Made by a program: the position numbers and the translations under genes. A model generated the notes under the pieces. It saw only the letters and a program-made list of their open reading frames with translations, made no database searches and had not been told where the DNA came from. 64,000 nt of DNA from Nonomuraea angiospora (GTDB lineage: Bacteria > Actinomycetota > Actinomycetes > Streptosporangiales > Streptosporangiaceae), in assembly GCF_014873145.1 (NCBI RefSeq), contig NZ_JADBEK010000001.1:5456001-5520000 (forward strand), in the 5' to 3' direction. This document shows, in pieces, positions 44,403 through 53,134 of this stretch (its first letter is position 1; the number at the start of each line of letters is the position of its first letter).

Positions 44403-45261
44403 GCAGCACGTCCTCGGCGCGGTGGCAGGCGACCTGGCGGCCGCCCAGGTCCCTGAGCGCGGGCGGCTGCTCGCACTCCGGCGCGGCCAGCGGGCAGCGC
44501 AGCCGGAACGGGCATCCGGTCCGGGCCGGCACTGCCTCCGTCCTGCCCTTGGCCTCGGGCGGGGCGCCGCCCAGCTTCGGCACGGCGTCGCGCAGGGCGC
44601 GGGTGTAGGGGTGGGCAGGCTTGGCGAGCAGCTCGCTGGTCGGCCCCGACTCCACGACGCGGCCCGCGAAGAGCACGTGCGCGGTGCGGCACAGCCGGTC
44701 CACGACGGCGAGGTTGTGGGTGATGAGCAGGCGCTCGGTGTCGAGGGAGGCCAGCAGGTCGAGGATCCTGGCCTGGACGGTGACGTCGAGGGCGCTGGTG
44801 GGCTCGTCCAGGATGAGCAGGCGGGGGTCCACCGCCAGGGCCCTGGCGATCACCACGCGCTGGCGCTGGCCGCCGGAGAGCTGGTGGGGGCGGCGGGTGG
44901 CCACGTCGGGGTCCAGGCCGACCTGTTCGAGCAGGTCCTTGACCCGGTCCCGCGCACCGCGCGGCAGGGCCTCGGCGACCGAGGCGCCGATGCGCATCCT
45001 GGGGTCGAGGGCCTCGGCCTGGAACACCGGCTGGACGTCCTTCCGGAACTTCCGCATGTCCACTTTTTTCAGTGTTTGGTCGCCGTACCAGATATTTCCG
45101 GACATGGGGGTGAGGAGGCCCAGGAACGCGCGCGCCAGGGTCGTCTTGCCCGAGCCGCTCTCCCCGATCAGTCCGACGCCGCCCTCGATGATGTCGAGGG
45201 TCACGTCGTGCACGACCGGGGTGCGGCCGTAGCCGAGCGTCACCCGCTCGGCCCTGAGCAT
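44395..45261 (-). CDS. Oligopeptide-type ABC transporter ATPase (DppF/OppF)
   Basis: 288 residues from ATG 45261, 2 nt after the upstream stop. Walker A GESGSGKTTL (about 36-45), signature LSGGQRQRV, Walker B LLILDEPTSALD, and the C-terminal CPFRLRCPLAAPEC, a Cys cluster typical of OppF-type ATPases. Works as the second ATPase of the five-part importer encoded upstream. The extra Cys-rich tail is normal for the family. Confidence 0.92.
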   Translation of the reverse strand: MLRAERVTLGYGRTPVVHDVTLDIIEGGVGLIGESGSGKTTLARAFLGLLTPMSGNIWYGDQTLKKVDMRKFRKDVQPVFQAEALDPRMRIGASVAEALPRGARDRVKDLLEQVGLDPDVATRRPHQLSGGQRQRVVIARALAVDPRLLILDEPTSALDVTVQARILDLLASLDTERLLITHNLAVVDRLCRTAHVLFAGRVVESGPTSELLAKPAHPYTRALRDAVPKLGGAPPEAKGRTEAVPARTGCPFRLRCPLAAPECEQPPALRDLGGRQVACHRAEDVLLS

Positions 45262-45263
45262 GG

Positions 45264-46016
45264 TCACGGCAGCGCCTCCAGCAGCTCGCGCGTGTACGGA
45301 TGGGACGGCTCGGCCAGCACCCGCGCGGCCGGCCCCGACTCCACCACCGCGCCGTCCTTCATGACCAGCACCCGGTCGGCGATCGTCGAGACCAGGGCCA
45401 GGTCGTGCGAGACGAGCAGGAGCGCCAGCCCCCGCTCCTCGCGCAGCCTGCGCAGGACGCCGACCACCTCGGCCTGCACGGTCACGTCCAGCGCGCTCGT
45501 GGGCTCGTCGGCGAGGATCACCTCGGCGCCCAGGGCGATGGCCAGCGCGATCGCGAAGCGCTGGGCCTGACCGCCGGAGATCTCGTGGGGGTAGCGGCGC
45601 AGGATCTCGCGGTCGAGCAGGACCGCCTCCACGGCCTCCCCCATGATCTCCTCCGGGGGCGTGCCCGCGGAGTTGCCGACGCCGTGGAGCTTGAGGGCGC
45701 GGCGCATCAGCACGCCGAGGCGGGTGGCCGGGCTGAGGGCCGCCTGCGGCGACTGCATCACGAGCGCCACCCTGGCGCCCCGGATCTCGCGGAGCCTGCG
45801 GGGCGACGCTGTGAGCACGTCGACGCCGCACACCCGTACATGACCTGAAATTTCGGCATCTGGGGTGAGGCCCAGCAGCGACATCAGCGTGGTCGACTTG
45901 CCCGAGCCGCTCTCCCCCACGATCGCGACGCACTCGCCCTCGCGCACGTCCAGCTCCGGCACGTCGGCCACGACGCGCCCGCCGTAGCGCACCCGCAGGT
46001 CGCGCACCTCGATCAT
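45264..46016 (-). CDS. Oligopeptide-type ABC transporter ATPase (DppD/OppD)
   Basis: 250 residues from ATG 46016, overlapping the permease stop by ATGA. Walker A GESGSGKSTT (about 34-43), signature ISGGQAQRF (a slight variant of LSGGQ), Walker B VILADEPTSALD and H-loop LLVSHDLALV. The protein ends soon after PYTRELLEALP, so it lacks the Cys-rich tail its partner has and is shorter than typical OppD (about 320). Confidence 0.92.
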   Translation of the reverse strand: MIEVRDLRVRYGGRVVADVPELDVREGECVAIVGESGSGKSTTLMSLLGLTPDAEISGHVRVCGVDVLTASPRRLREIRGARVALVMQSPQAALSPATRLGVLMRRALKLHGVGNSAGTPPEEIMGEAVEAVLLDREILRRYPHEISGGQAQRFAIALAIALGAEVILADEPTSALDVTVQAEVVGVLRRLREERGLALLLVSHDLALVSTIADRVLVMKDGAVVESGPAARVLAEPSHPYTRELLEALP

Positions 46017-46933
46017 CTGACCGCCCTCGTGTTCATGGTCGCGGCCGCTTCGGCACTCGTTGGCTTCGCGCTCTCCTGCCGAGCTCCTCCGCTCCGGGGG
46101 TCCAGCGCGTTGCGCAGCCCCTCGCCCAGGACGTTGAACGCGAACGCCGTCACCAGGATCGCCAGGCCGGGGAACGTGACCACCCACCAGTTCGTGGTGA
46201 AGAGCGTCTGCCCCTGCTGCACCATCAGCCCCCACTCCGCCGTCGGCTCCTGCGCGCCCAGCCCCAGGTACGACAGCGCCGCCGAGGTCAGGATCACGCC
46301 GCCCGCGTCGAGCGAGAGCTGGACCAGGACGGGCGTGAGCGAGTTCGGGAGGACGTGCCTGAGGATGATCAGCGGGGCGGGCACGCCGAGGCACCGGGCG
46401 GCGTCCACGTAGCTGCGGGTGGCGATCGAGGCCGCCACGGAGGCCGCCAGCCGGGTGTACCAGGGCCACCACGTCACGGCGATGGACAGGATGACCGTGT
46501 TCACGCTGGGCTGGAGCACCACGGCGAGGGCCAGGGAGAGCAGCAGCGCGGGGAAGGCCAGGAAGACGTCCGTGATCCGCATGATCACGTCGCGGATCCA
46601 GCCGCCCGCGTACCCGGCGACCACGCCGAGCGTGACCCCGATCCCCGCCGACACGGCCAGCACGGCCACGGCGATGAACAGGGAGGTGCGCCCGCCGTAC
46701 AGCACCCTGGTGAGCACGTCCCGGCCGACCTGGTCGGTCCCGAACCAGTGCGCGGCGCTCGGCGGTTGCAGGTTCTCCAGCGGCTTGACCTGGTCCACCG
46801 GGTACGGCGCGAGCCACGGCGCCAGGATCGCGGCCAGGACGACCAGCACGATGAGCACCGCCCCGAACGCGGCGAACCGGTCGGGGATCCGGGGCAGGAA
46901 GCCGCGCCGCAGCGGCGCCTCGACGCTCGTCAT
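46013..46933 (-). CDS. Oligopeptide-type ABC transporter permease (DppC)
   Basis: 306 residues with an N-terminal helix (FAAFGAVLIVLVVLAAILAP), the Dpp/Opp C-permease opening HWFGTDQVGRDVLTRVLYGG (about 63-82), and the EAA loop region DAARCLGVPAPLIILRHVLP that contacts the ATPases. About six membrane spans. Overlaps DppB by 4 bp and DppD by ATGA. Confidence 0.93.
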   Translation of the reverse strand: MTSVEAPLRRGFLPRIPDRFAAFGAVLIVLVVLAAILAPWLAPYPVDQVKPLENLQPPSAAHWFGTDQVGRDVLTRVLYGGRTSLFIAVAVLAVSAGIGVTLGVVAGYAGGWIRDVIMRITDVFLAFPALLLSLALAVVLQPSVNTVILSIAVTWWPWYTRLAASVAASIATRSYVDAARCLGVPAPLIILRHVLPNSLTPVLVQLSLDAGGVILTSAALSYLGLGAQEPTAEWGLMVQQGQTLFTTNWWVVTFPGLAILVTAFAFNVLGEGLRNALDPRSGGARQESAKPTSAEAAATMNTRAVR

Positions 46934-47946
46934 CGCTGCCTCGCTCGCGGGTCGACGAAGCCCTGGAGGATGTCCACGACCAGGTTGGCCAGCACGTACA
47001 CCAGGGCCACCAGGAGCGTGACGCCCGCGATGGCCGGGGTGTCCAGCGACTTGATCGACTCGGCGGCGTAGCGGCCCAGGCCGGGCCAGTTGAAGACCGC
47101 CTCGACGAGGAAGCCGTTGACGATCGCGTACGCGAAGACGAGGGCGATCAGCGACAGGACCGGGTTCAGGGCCGGCCGGAGGGCGAACCTGGTCAGGATG
47201 GACGTCTCGCCGAACCCGAGCGCGCGCTCCAGCTTGGAGTGGTCCTGGCCGGACTCCTCGATGAGCGCCGCCCTGGTCATCTGGGCGATCACGCCCGTGG
47301 GGTAGGCGGCCACGACCAGCGCGGGCAGCACCAGGTGCTGGAGCGTGCTGGTGAAGATGGGCCAGTTGCCGGTGATGAGGGCGTCGACGATCGTGATGTT
47401 CGTCCAGAGGGTGAGGGGGCTGGTGGTGTCGAGCGAGGAGTCGTACTCGCCGGCGATCGGGAACCAGCCGAGGTTGCTGGCGAAGACCGTCTGGAGGGCC
47501 AGGGCCAGCCAGAAGACGGGTACGGAGACGGCCAGCATGCTGCCGAACCGCACCCCCAGATCCGGAAATTTCGCCTTATAGCGGGCGGCGAGCACTCCGA
47601 CCGGAATGCCCACGACGACCGCGATGACCAGGGCCGTGCCGACCAGCTCCAGCGAGGCGGGGAAGGCCACGTACAGGTCGTCGAGCACGGGCTGCCGGGT
47701 GCGCAGGCTGACGCCCCAGTCGCCGGTGAGCAGGTCGCGCACGTAGTTGAGGAGCTGCACGGGGATCGGGTCGTCGAGCCCGAACTGCCTGCGCGCCGCG
47801 GCGAGCTCCTCGGGCGTGGCCTTCGGCCCGGCGAACGCGACCGCCGGATCCCCCGGCACCAGCCGCATCACGACGAACGTGAGCACGACCACGCCGGACA
47901 CGACCAGGAGGGCCTGGCCGAGCCGGCGGGTCAGGTAACGCGACAT
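46930..47946 (-). CDS. Oligopeptide-type ABC transporter permease (DppB)
   Basis: 338 residues. Starts MSRYLTRRLGQALLVVSGVV, the family opening, followed by VVMRLVPGDPAVAFAGP and FGLDDPIPVQLLNYVRDLL. The EAA loop ERALGFGETSILTRFALRP precedes the last spans. 2 bp after the binding-protein stop. Confidence 0.93.
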   Translation of the reverse strand: MSRYLTRRLGQALLVVSGVVVLTFVVMRLVPGDPAVAFAGPKATPEELAAARRQFGLDDPIPVQLLNYVRDLLTGDWGVSLRTRQPVLDDLYVAFPASLELVGTALVIAVVVGIPVGVLAARYKAKFPDLGVRFGSMLAVSVPVFWLALALQTVFASNLGWFPIAGEYDSSLDTTSPLTLWTNITIVDALITGNWPIFTSTLQHLVLPALVVAAYPTGVIAQMTRAALIEESGQDHSKLERALGFGETSILTRFALRPALNPVLSLIALVFAYAIVNGFLVEAVFNWPGLGRYAAESIKSLDTPAIAGVTLLVALVYVLANLVVDILQGFVDPRARQR

Positions 47947-47948
47947 GG

Positions 47949-49574
47949 TCAGCTTGCGCGCTTCTTGAGGTCGTAGAAGAAGACCACGTTGGGATAGGCG
48001 GGGTTGTCCACGTACCCTTCGACGTCGGACGTCAGCGCGCGCTGGTAGGTCTGCACGTACGGCACGGCCACCGCCGCCTGGTCCTGGATGATCTTCTTCT
48101 GCAGGTCCTTGTACGCCTGGTCGGCCTTGAGCTGGTCAGTGGCCGTGAGCTGCGGCAGCGCGTCGATCGCCGTGTCGATGGCGGAGTCCTTCAGGTACGA
48201 CAGGTTGAACTGCGGCTTGTCGGCGCTCTTGAACACGTTGACGAACCAGGAGTAGGCGTCCGGATAGTCCGGGTACCAGTACATGACGAAGATGTCCTGG
48301 CCCTGCTTCTTGCCCAGGTCCCACTGCGCGCTCCAGGTCATCGGCTTGGCCTGCAGCGTCACGTTCATGCCCTTGAGCGCCGAGCTGAGCAGCGTGACCA
48401 GCAGCTTCTGGTCGTCGTCGCCCTGCGCGTAGGTCATGGTGAGCTTGAGCTCGGGGTTGTCCGGGCCGTAGCCGGCCTCGGCGAGCAGCGCCTGCGCCTT
48501 GGCGAGGTCCTGCTTGGGCTCCATGTCGTTGGTGCGGCCGAGCAGGCCCTGCGGCACCAGGCCGTTGCCCTTCTGGCCGGAGCCCTTCAGCGCCGCCACC
48601 AGGCCGTCGTAGTCGATCGCGTACTGCAGGGCCTGCCGGACCTTGACGTCCTTCGCCGGCCCGCTCGCGGTGTTGAACAGCACCAGCAGGTTCTGGAACG
48701 ACGGCGAGGAGGCGGTCTGCACGTTCGGGGTCGTCCCGGCCTGCTGGAAGAGCTGCGGGTTCAGCCGCTGGACGAAGTTGACCTCGCCCTTCTGCAGGAG
48801 CTGCCAGGCCGTGGTGATCTCGGGGGTGACGCGGTAGGCGACCTTCTTGTACTGCTCCGGCTTCCAGCCGCCCCAGTAGCCCTCGTACGCCTTCAGCGTG
48901 AGCTCGGTCTCCTTGCCCTTCTGCCAGGAGTCGATCGTGTACGGGCCCGTGCCGGCGTCCGACTTTCCGTCCTTGTCCACGGCGTTCACGTCGTAGATGT
49001 AGGCCGCGTAGCCGGAGGAGGCCACGAGGTCGAGCGGGGTGGCGTACTTGAGCGTGAACTTCAGCGTGGACGCGTCCACCGCGTCGATCGTCTTGACCGC
49101 GTCCCAGATGTAGGCGGCGCCGCCCTTCTTCTCGATCGTCCGCTCGATGGCCTTCTTGGCGGCCTCGGCGTCGAGCGTGGCGCCGGAGTGGAACTTGACG
49201 CCCTGCCGCAGCTTGAACGTCCACTCCTTGCCGTCGTCCGCCGAGGTCCACTCGGTGGCCAGGCGCGGCTCGGCCTTCTTCTCCTGGGAGTTGTACCTGG
49301 TCAGGCCCTCATAGATGTTCTGCATGGCGACGATCTCATTGGAGTACGAGGTCGCGGGGTCCCAGTCGGTGACCACGTCGAGGTTCGGCACGTACACGAA
49401 CGTGCTGTCGTTGGCCTGCGCGGCCGAGGAGGCCGCCGGTTGGCTGCTGCCGCCGCTCTCCGCCGGCTTGGGGGTTCCGCCGGCCCCGCGCACCTGACCG
49501 CCCGCGCACGCGGACGCGGTCAAGGCCAGGACTCCGGTGACCCCGGCGACGAGCAGACGCTTGTGCCAGCGCAT
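47949..49574 (-). CDS. ABC substrate-binding lipoprotein, SBP_bac_5
   Basis: From ATG 49574 (AAAGGA site upstream) the protein is 541 residues with a lipoprotein signal WHKRLLVAGVTGVLALTASAC (lipobox SAC). SBP family 5 blocks include WTFKLRQGVKFHSGATLDA, GTGPYTIDSW, QGDDDQKLLVTLLSSALKG and DIFVMYWYPDYPDAYSWF. It delivers ligand to DppBC. Family ligands are peptides, but also nickel, opines or amide compounds; the hydantoinase-like neighbours suggest a cyclic-amide or modified peptide ligand. It is paralogous to the orphan protein at 38512. Confidence 0.9.
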   Translation of the reverse strand: MRWHKRLLVAGVTGVLALTASACAGGQVRGAGGTPKPAESGGSSQPAASSAAQANDSTFVYVPNLDVVTDWDPATSYSNEIVAMQNIYEGLTRYNSQEKKAEPRLATEWTSADDGKEWTFKLRQGVKFHSGATLDAEAAKKAIERTIEKKGGAAYIWDAVKTIDAVDASTLKFTLKYATPLDLVASSGYAAYIYDVNAVDKDGKSDAGTGPYTIDSWQKGKETELTLKAYEGYWGGWKPEQYKKVAYRVTPEITTAWQLLQKGEVNFVQRLNPQLFQQAGTTPNVQTASSPSFQNLLVLFNTASGPAKDVKVRQALQYAIDYDGLVAALKGSGQKGNGLVPQGLLGRTNDMEPKQDLAKAQALLAEAGYGPDNPELKLTMTYAQGDDDQKLLVTLLSSALKGMNVTLQAKPMTWSAQWDLGKKQGQDIFVMYWYPDYPDAYSWFVNVFKSADKPQFNLSYLKDSAIDTAIDALPQLTATDQLKADQAYKDLQKKIIQDQAAVAVPYVQTYQRALTSDVEGYVDNPAYPNVVFFYDLKKRAS

Positions 49575-49597
49575 GAAGGGGGGATCCTTTCGGTATG

Positions 49598-51172
49598 TCA
49601 CCGGGCGAGTGGTCCGGCGGCTTTGACGTGTACCCGCACGGCGGGCTCGGAGAGGTAGCTCAGCGGCACCTCGAGGAGGTCCACGATCTCTACGCCGGAG
49701 GGATCCGCCCCCGCCGCGACGGCTCGCGCCGCCGCCTCCTCTTTAGCCCTTTCGATCGCTTTTGACCGGCTATCTCCCGCAGGCAAGATCGTATCCACTC
49801 TGCCACTCGCCAGTGCGATGGCGGCGCCCACGGCGTTGGCCACTTCGGCGTGCTCGGGACGGACGACCCGGCTCGCGCCGGGGACGGCGTCGGGCAGCAG
49901 GAAGGCCCCGCCACCCACCGCGACCAGGGGTCTGTCCGTTTTGCCGAGAGCCATCCTGTCCACGGCGTCGATGACCATCCCGTCCGCGATGGCCACCGCT
50001 CTTTGCAGGGTGTCTGCCATTCTTTCCGACATGTCACCCGAGCCGTGCGCCCGGACGGCGGCCTCGATGCGCTCGCGCCACCCGGCCGCCCCGTCCGGGG
50101 TCCGGCCCGCCGCCACGGCCGCGTCGGTCATCGTCACCGTGGAGCCGCCGAACACGAGCGCCTCCTCGACGATCCGGTAACCCACCGAATCGGGGCCGAT
50201 GCCCGGGTTGCGAACGACCGTGCCGCCGCCGAGCGCGATGGCCAGGATGTCGGGCATGCGGAAGTTGGTCAGCACCCCGCCGATCTCGACCGCCGCCGCC
50301 GACTCCCTCGGGAAGCCGCCGGCCAGCACGCCGAGATCGGTGGAGGTGCCGCCGACGTCCACCACGATCGCGTCCGCCACGCCCGACAGGTACGCGGCGC
50401 CGCGCAGGGAGTTCGCCGGGCCGGAGCCGATCGTCGAGACCGGCAGCCGGGCGGCGTGCTCCAACGTCATCAGCGTGCCGTCGTTCTGCGCCAGGTACGG
50501 CTTCGCGCCCAGGCCGCGTTCGGCCAGCGCGGTGACCAGGGCCTCGGTCACGTGGGCGGCGACGCCGTACAGGGCGGCGTTGAGCACGGTGGCGTTCTCG
50601 CGCTCCAGCAGCCCGAGCGAGCCGATCTCGTGGCTCACCGAGACCGGCAGGCCGTACTCGGCCTTGATCAGCTCCTCGACGACGCGCTCGTGATCGCCGC
50701 TGGCCGGGCTGAACACGCTCGTGACCGCCACCGCGTCGGCCTCCAGGCCGTCCAGGAAGCGGCGTACGGCGTCGAGCCCCGGCGGGCCGATCTCGCGGCC
50801 GTCCACGTAGTGGCCGCCGGGCACGACGGCCTCCCCCGCCGAGACGGCCGCGCGCAGGTCGCCGGGCCAGCCGGAGAGCGGCGGGACGGAGGTGGTGGCG
50901 GGCGCGCCGAGCCGCAGCACGGCGACGCGGCCGAGGTTGCGGCGTTCGAGGATGGCGTTGGTCGCGTGCGTGGTGCCGAGCATGACCCGGCCGATCCGCG
51001 CGTGCCCCTCTCCCAGCTCGGTGAGGACCGCGTCCAGGGCTGCCCGCAGCCCCTCCGTCACGTCGGGCGTGGTCGGCCGCTTGGCCTTGGCGATCACCCG
51101 GCCGTCGGCGTCGAGCACCACCGCGTCCGTGTTCGTGCCGCCGACGTCGATCCCGATCCGCAGGTCAGCCAT
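49598..51172 (-). CDS. Hydantoinase/oxoprolinase-family ATP-dependent enzyme (HyuA-like)
   Basis: 524 residues. Actin/hexokinase-fold nucleotide motifs: RIGIDVGGTNTDAVVLD (5-21) and DAIVVDVGGTSTDLGVL (about 267-283), plus LGTTHATNAIL. This is the HyuA/oxoprolinase-A pattern, in which ATP drives opening of a 5-membered lactam or hydantoin ring. Canonical N-methylhydantoinases have a separate HyuB subunit. None is here; instead a DUF917 protein precedes it with an 8-bp overlap, an arrangement common in actinobacteria. The full ring-opening reaction is inferred. Confidence 0.88.
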   Translation of the reverse strand: MADLRIGIDVGGTNTDAVVLDADGRVIAKAKRPTTPDVTEGLRAALDAVLTELGEGHARIGRVMLGTTHATNAILERRNLGRVAVLRLGAPATTSVPPLSGWPGDLRAAVSAGEAVVPGGHYVDGREIGPPGLDAVRRFLDGLEADAVAVTSVFSPASGDHERVVEELIKAEYGLPVSVSHEIGSLGLLERENATVLNAALYGVAAHVTEALVTALAERGLGAKPYLAQNDGTLMTLEHAARLPVSTIGSGPANSLRGAAYLSGVADAIVVDVGGTSTDLGVLAGGFPRESAAAVEIGGVLTNFRMPDILAIALGGGTVVRNPGIGPDSVGYRIVEEALVFGGSTVTMTDAAVAAGRTPDGAAGWRERIEAAVRAHGSGDMSERMADTLQRAVAIADGMVIDAVDRMALGKTDRPLVAVGGGAFLLPDAVPGASRVVRPEHAEVANAVGAAIALASGRVDTILPAGDSRSKAIERAKEEAAARAVAAGADPSGVEIVDLLEVPLSYLSEPAVRVHVKAAGPLAR

Positions 51173-52235
51173 GCGCCGTCAGCTCCTCGACGGGAACGTA
51201 GTCCAGGTCGTAGCCGAAGGCCCGCGGCCCGGCCGTCTCCAGGCCCTTGGGGGTGCGCCAGAGCGGGTCGCACGGCCAGGCGAGCACCGTGACGCGCTGG
51301 CCGTACCTGAGCCCCTCGGTCTGCACGGCGGCGGCCGTCTCGGTGTCCACGACGGTGATGAGGTCGGGCACCATGGCCCGCACCCGGCCGTCCTCCAGGG
51401 CGACCAGGTTCTCGTTCTGCAGCTCCAGGGTGAGGCGGCGGCCCCGGTCGTCGCCGGTGCCCTCGATCGTGGCCGTCCCCCTGACGAACCCGCCCGTGGT
51501 GCGCCGCTCCACGTCCGTCAGCTTGCCGGTGATCAGCCGGACGGCGCCCAGGCTGCCCTGGAGCGCGCCGAGCGGGTCCGCCGCGCCCTCCGTGGCCCTG
51601 CCGATCTCGATGGCGCGGGTCACCGTGCCCTCGATGACCGCGCCTCTGGCCCGTACGGTGGTGAGAACGTAGTCGGCCATCAGCGCGGACGAGCCCGCGG
51701 CCACGCAGACCGCCCTGGCCAGCCGTTCCGACCAGAGGCCGTCGACGGGGCGGATGGTCACCACGTTGCCGACGATGTCAGACATGATCACCAGGTCGGC
51801 CGGGAGCCCCGCCACGTACATCGACACCATCTGGACCTCGGGGAAGGCCCGCCCCATGCCGTCGGCGTCGAGCAGCGGCAGGCCGAGCCGGGCGGCCCAG
51901 GCGACGGGCGCGACCCCGTTGGAGCCGCCGATCTCGGAGGACATGATCGCGCTCGGGGGACGGCCGAAGAGGCGTTCGATCTCCTCGGCGATGCGCTTGG
52001 GCTCGTCCGCGCTGTGGATCATCTCGTGGCTCACGGTCGGGGCCCCGATGCCGGACAGCGGCACGATCAGCGCGTCGTCGTCCAGCTCGTCCAGGCCGAT
52101 CAGCGGGACCTCACCGTGCTCGCGGACGGCCCCGACCGCCGCCAGCGATCCGGTGCGCACGTCACCGCCGCCCCCGGTGCCCAGGACGGCGCACCCGCGG
52201 GCGAGCGCCGGAATATCGCTCTCGTCAATACTCAT
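51165..52235 (-). CDS. DUF917 (S-methyl-thiohydantoin-desulfurase-like) protein
   Basis: From ATG 52235 the product is 356 residues. It opens SIDESDIPALARGCAVLGTG with a GGGGDV turn and contains SSEIGGSNGVAP, LLDADGMGRAFPE and IMSDIVGNVV, all conserved in DUF917. Proteins of this family travel with HyuA-type hydantoinases and are thought to form part of the hydrolytic complex. First gene of the seven-gene operon; its promoter lies in the 106-bp gap to the divergent RpiB-like gene. The longer frame upstream was rejected as antisense to that gene. Confidence 0.87.
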   Translation of the reverse strand: MSIDESDIPALARGCAVLGTGGGGDVRTGSLAAVGAVREHGEVPLIGLDELDDDALIVPLSGIGAPTVSHEMIHSADEPKRIAEEIERLFGRPPSAIMSSEIGGSNGVAPVAWAARLGLPLLDADGMGRAFPEVQMVSMYVAGLPADLVIMSDIVGNVVTIRPVDGLWSERLARAVCVAAGSSALMADYVLTTVRARGAVIEGTVTRAIEIGRATEGAADPLGALQGSLGAVRLITGKLTDVERRTTGGFVRGTATIEGTGDDRGRRLTLELQNENLVALEDGRVRAMVPDLITVVDTETAAAVQTEGLRYGQRVTVLAWPCDPLWRTPKGLETAGPRAFGYDLDYVPVEELTAHG

Positions 52236-52341
52236 ATGGCGACACAACCAAGCACACTTCATCTCATTTAGCCAGTCCAGGGCATGTGCTGGCGTCCGCA
52301 CCGCGGCCCTTGATACACCTGAGGTCGGAACGGGAGGGCAC

Positions 52342-52776
52342 ATGCGGATTTCGGTGGCCGCCGACAGCACGGACGGGGTGGCCGAGCGGGTCGTGTCGGA
52401 GCTGCGCAGGCGGGGGCACGAGGTGGTCACCCACGGCGCGCTCAGCGAGGAGGAGCGCGACGACTGGGCGTGGGCCTCCGAGCTGGCCGCCCGCGACGTA
52501 CGCGAGGGGCGGGCCGACCAGGCCGTGGTCTGCTGCTGGACCGGCACGGGCGCCTCGATCGCGGCCAACAAGGTGCCCGGGATCCGCGCCGCGCTGTGCG
52601 TCGACGCCTACACGGCCGACGGGGCCAGGAAGTGGAACGACGCCAACGTGCTGGCGCTCAGCCTGCGGCTCACGTCCGAGGTGGTGCTCGACGAGATCCT
52701 CGACGCCTGGCTGGCGGGACGGCCGAGCGCCGACTCCGCCGACGTGGCGAACATCTCCCACCTCGACGAGATCTGA
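52342..52776 (+). CDS. RpiB/LacAB-family sugar-phosphate isomerase-like protein
   Basis: 144 residues, ATG 52342 after GGGAGGG. Opening MRISVAADSTDGVAERVV, then VVCCWTGTGASIAANKVPGIRAAL, the Cys-x-Gly-Thr-Gly loop of RpiB-type isomerases, and ARKWNDANVLALSLRLT. In RpiB that Cys and loop hold the substrate. The usual DHAG opening is DSTDG here and the motif is CCWTGTG rather than CGTGIG, so it may act on another sugar or nucleoside-related substrate. Divergent from the hydantoinase operon. Confidence 0.82.
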   Translation: MRISVAADSTDGVAERVVSELRRRGHEVVTHGALSEEERDDWAWASELAARDVREGRADQAVVCCWTGTGASIAANKVPGIRAALCVDAYTADGARKWNDANVLALSLRLTSEVVLDEILDAWLAGRPSADSADVANISHLDEI

Positions 52777-52785
52777 CTAACCTGT

Positions 52786-53016
52786 ATGGGCATGCCGAAC
52801 TTACACTGTACGCACTGCGGTGAGGAGGGGCTCGAGGCCGGGTTCATCCGAGACTCGGGCGAGAATTCTCCGGGCTTCGCCAGATGGGTCGAGGGCGCGC
52901 TGGAGCGCGGGATCTTCGGCGGCGCCAAGCTGATGGGCCGGCCGAAGTGGGAGATCGACGCGTACCGCTGCCGATACTGCTACCACCTGGAGCTTTTCGC
53001 GCCCCGCCGCGCCTGA
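52786..53016 (+). CDS. Small zinc-ribbon protein
   Basis: 76 residues from ATG 52786, 9 bp after the RpiB-like stop. CTHCGEEG near the start and YRCRYCYHLELFA at the end make two CxxC knuckles around a linker with GFARWVEGALERGIFGGAK. Probably binds one zinc. Function unknown. Confidence 0.75.
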   Translation: MGMPNLHCTHCGEEGLEAGFIRDSGENSPGFARWVEGALERGIFGGAKLMGRPKWEIDAYRCRYCYHLELFAPRRA

Positions 53017-53134
53017 ACGCGACCTCGGTAGCGGTGAGGTCTTTCGGGCGGCGCCGCCCCGTGAACGTGACCGGTCGCGACCGATCCCGGCCGGGAGGCG
53101 GAAATCGTCGGCACCGCCGTTTAGGGTGCTTGCC

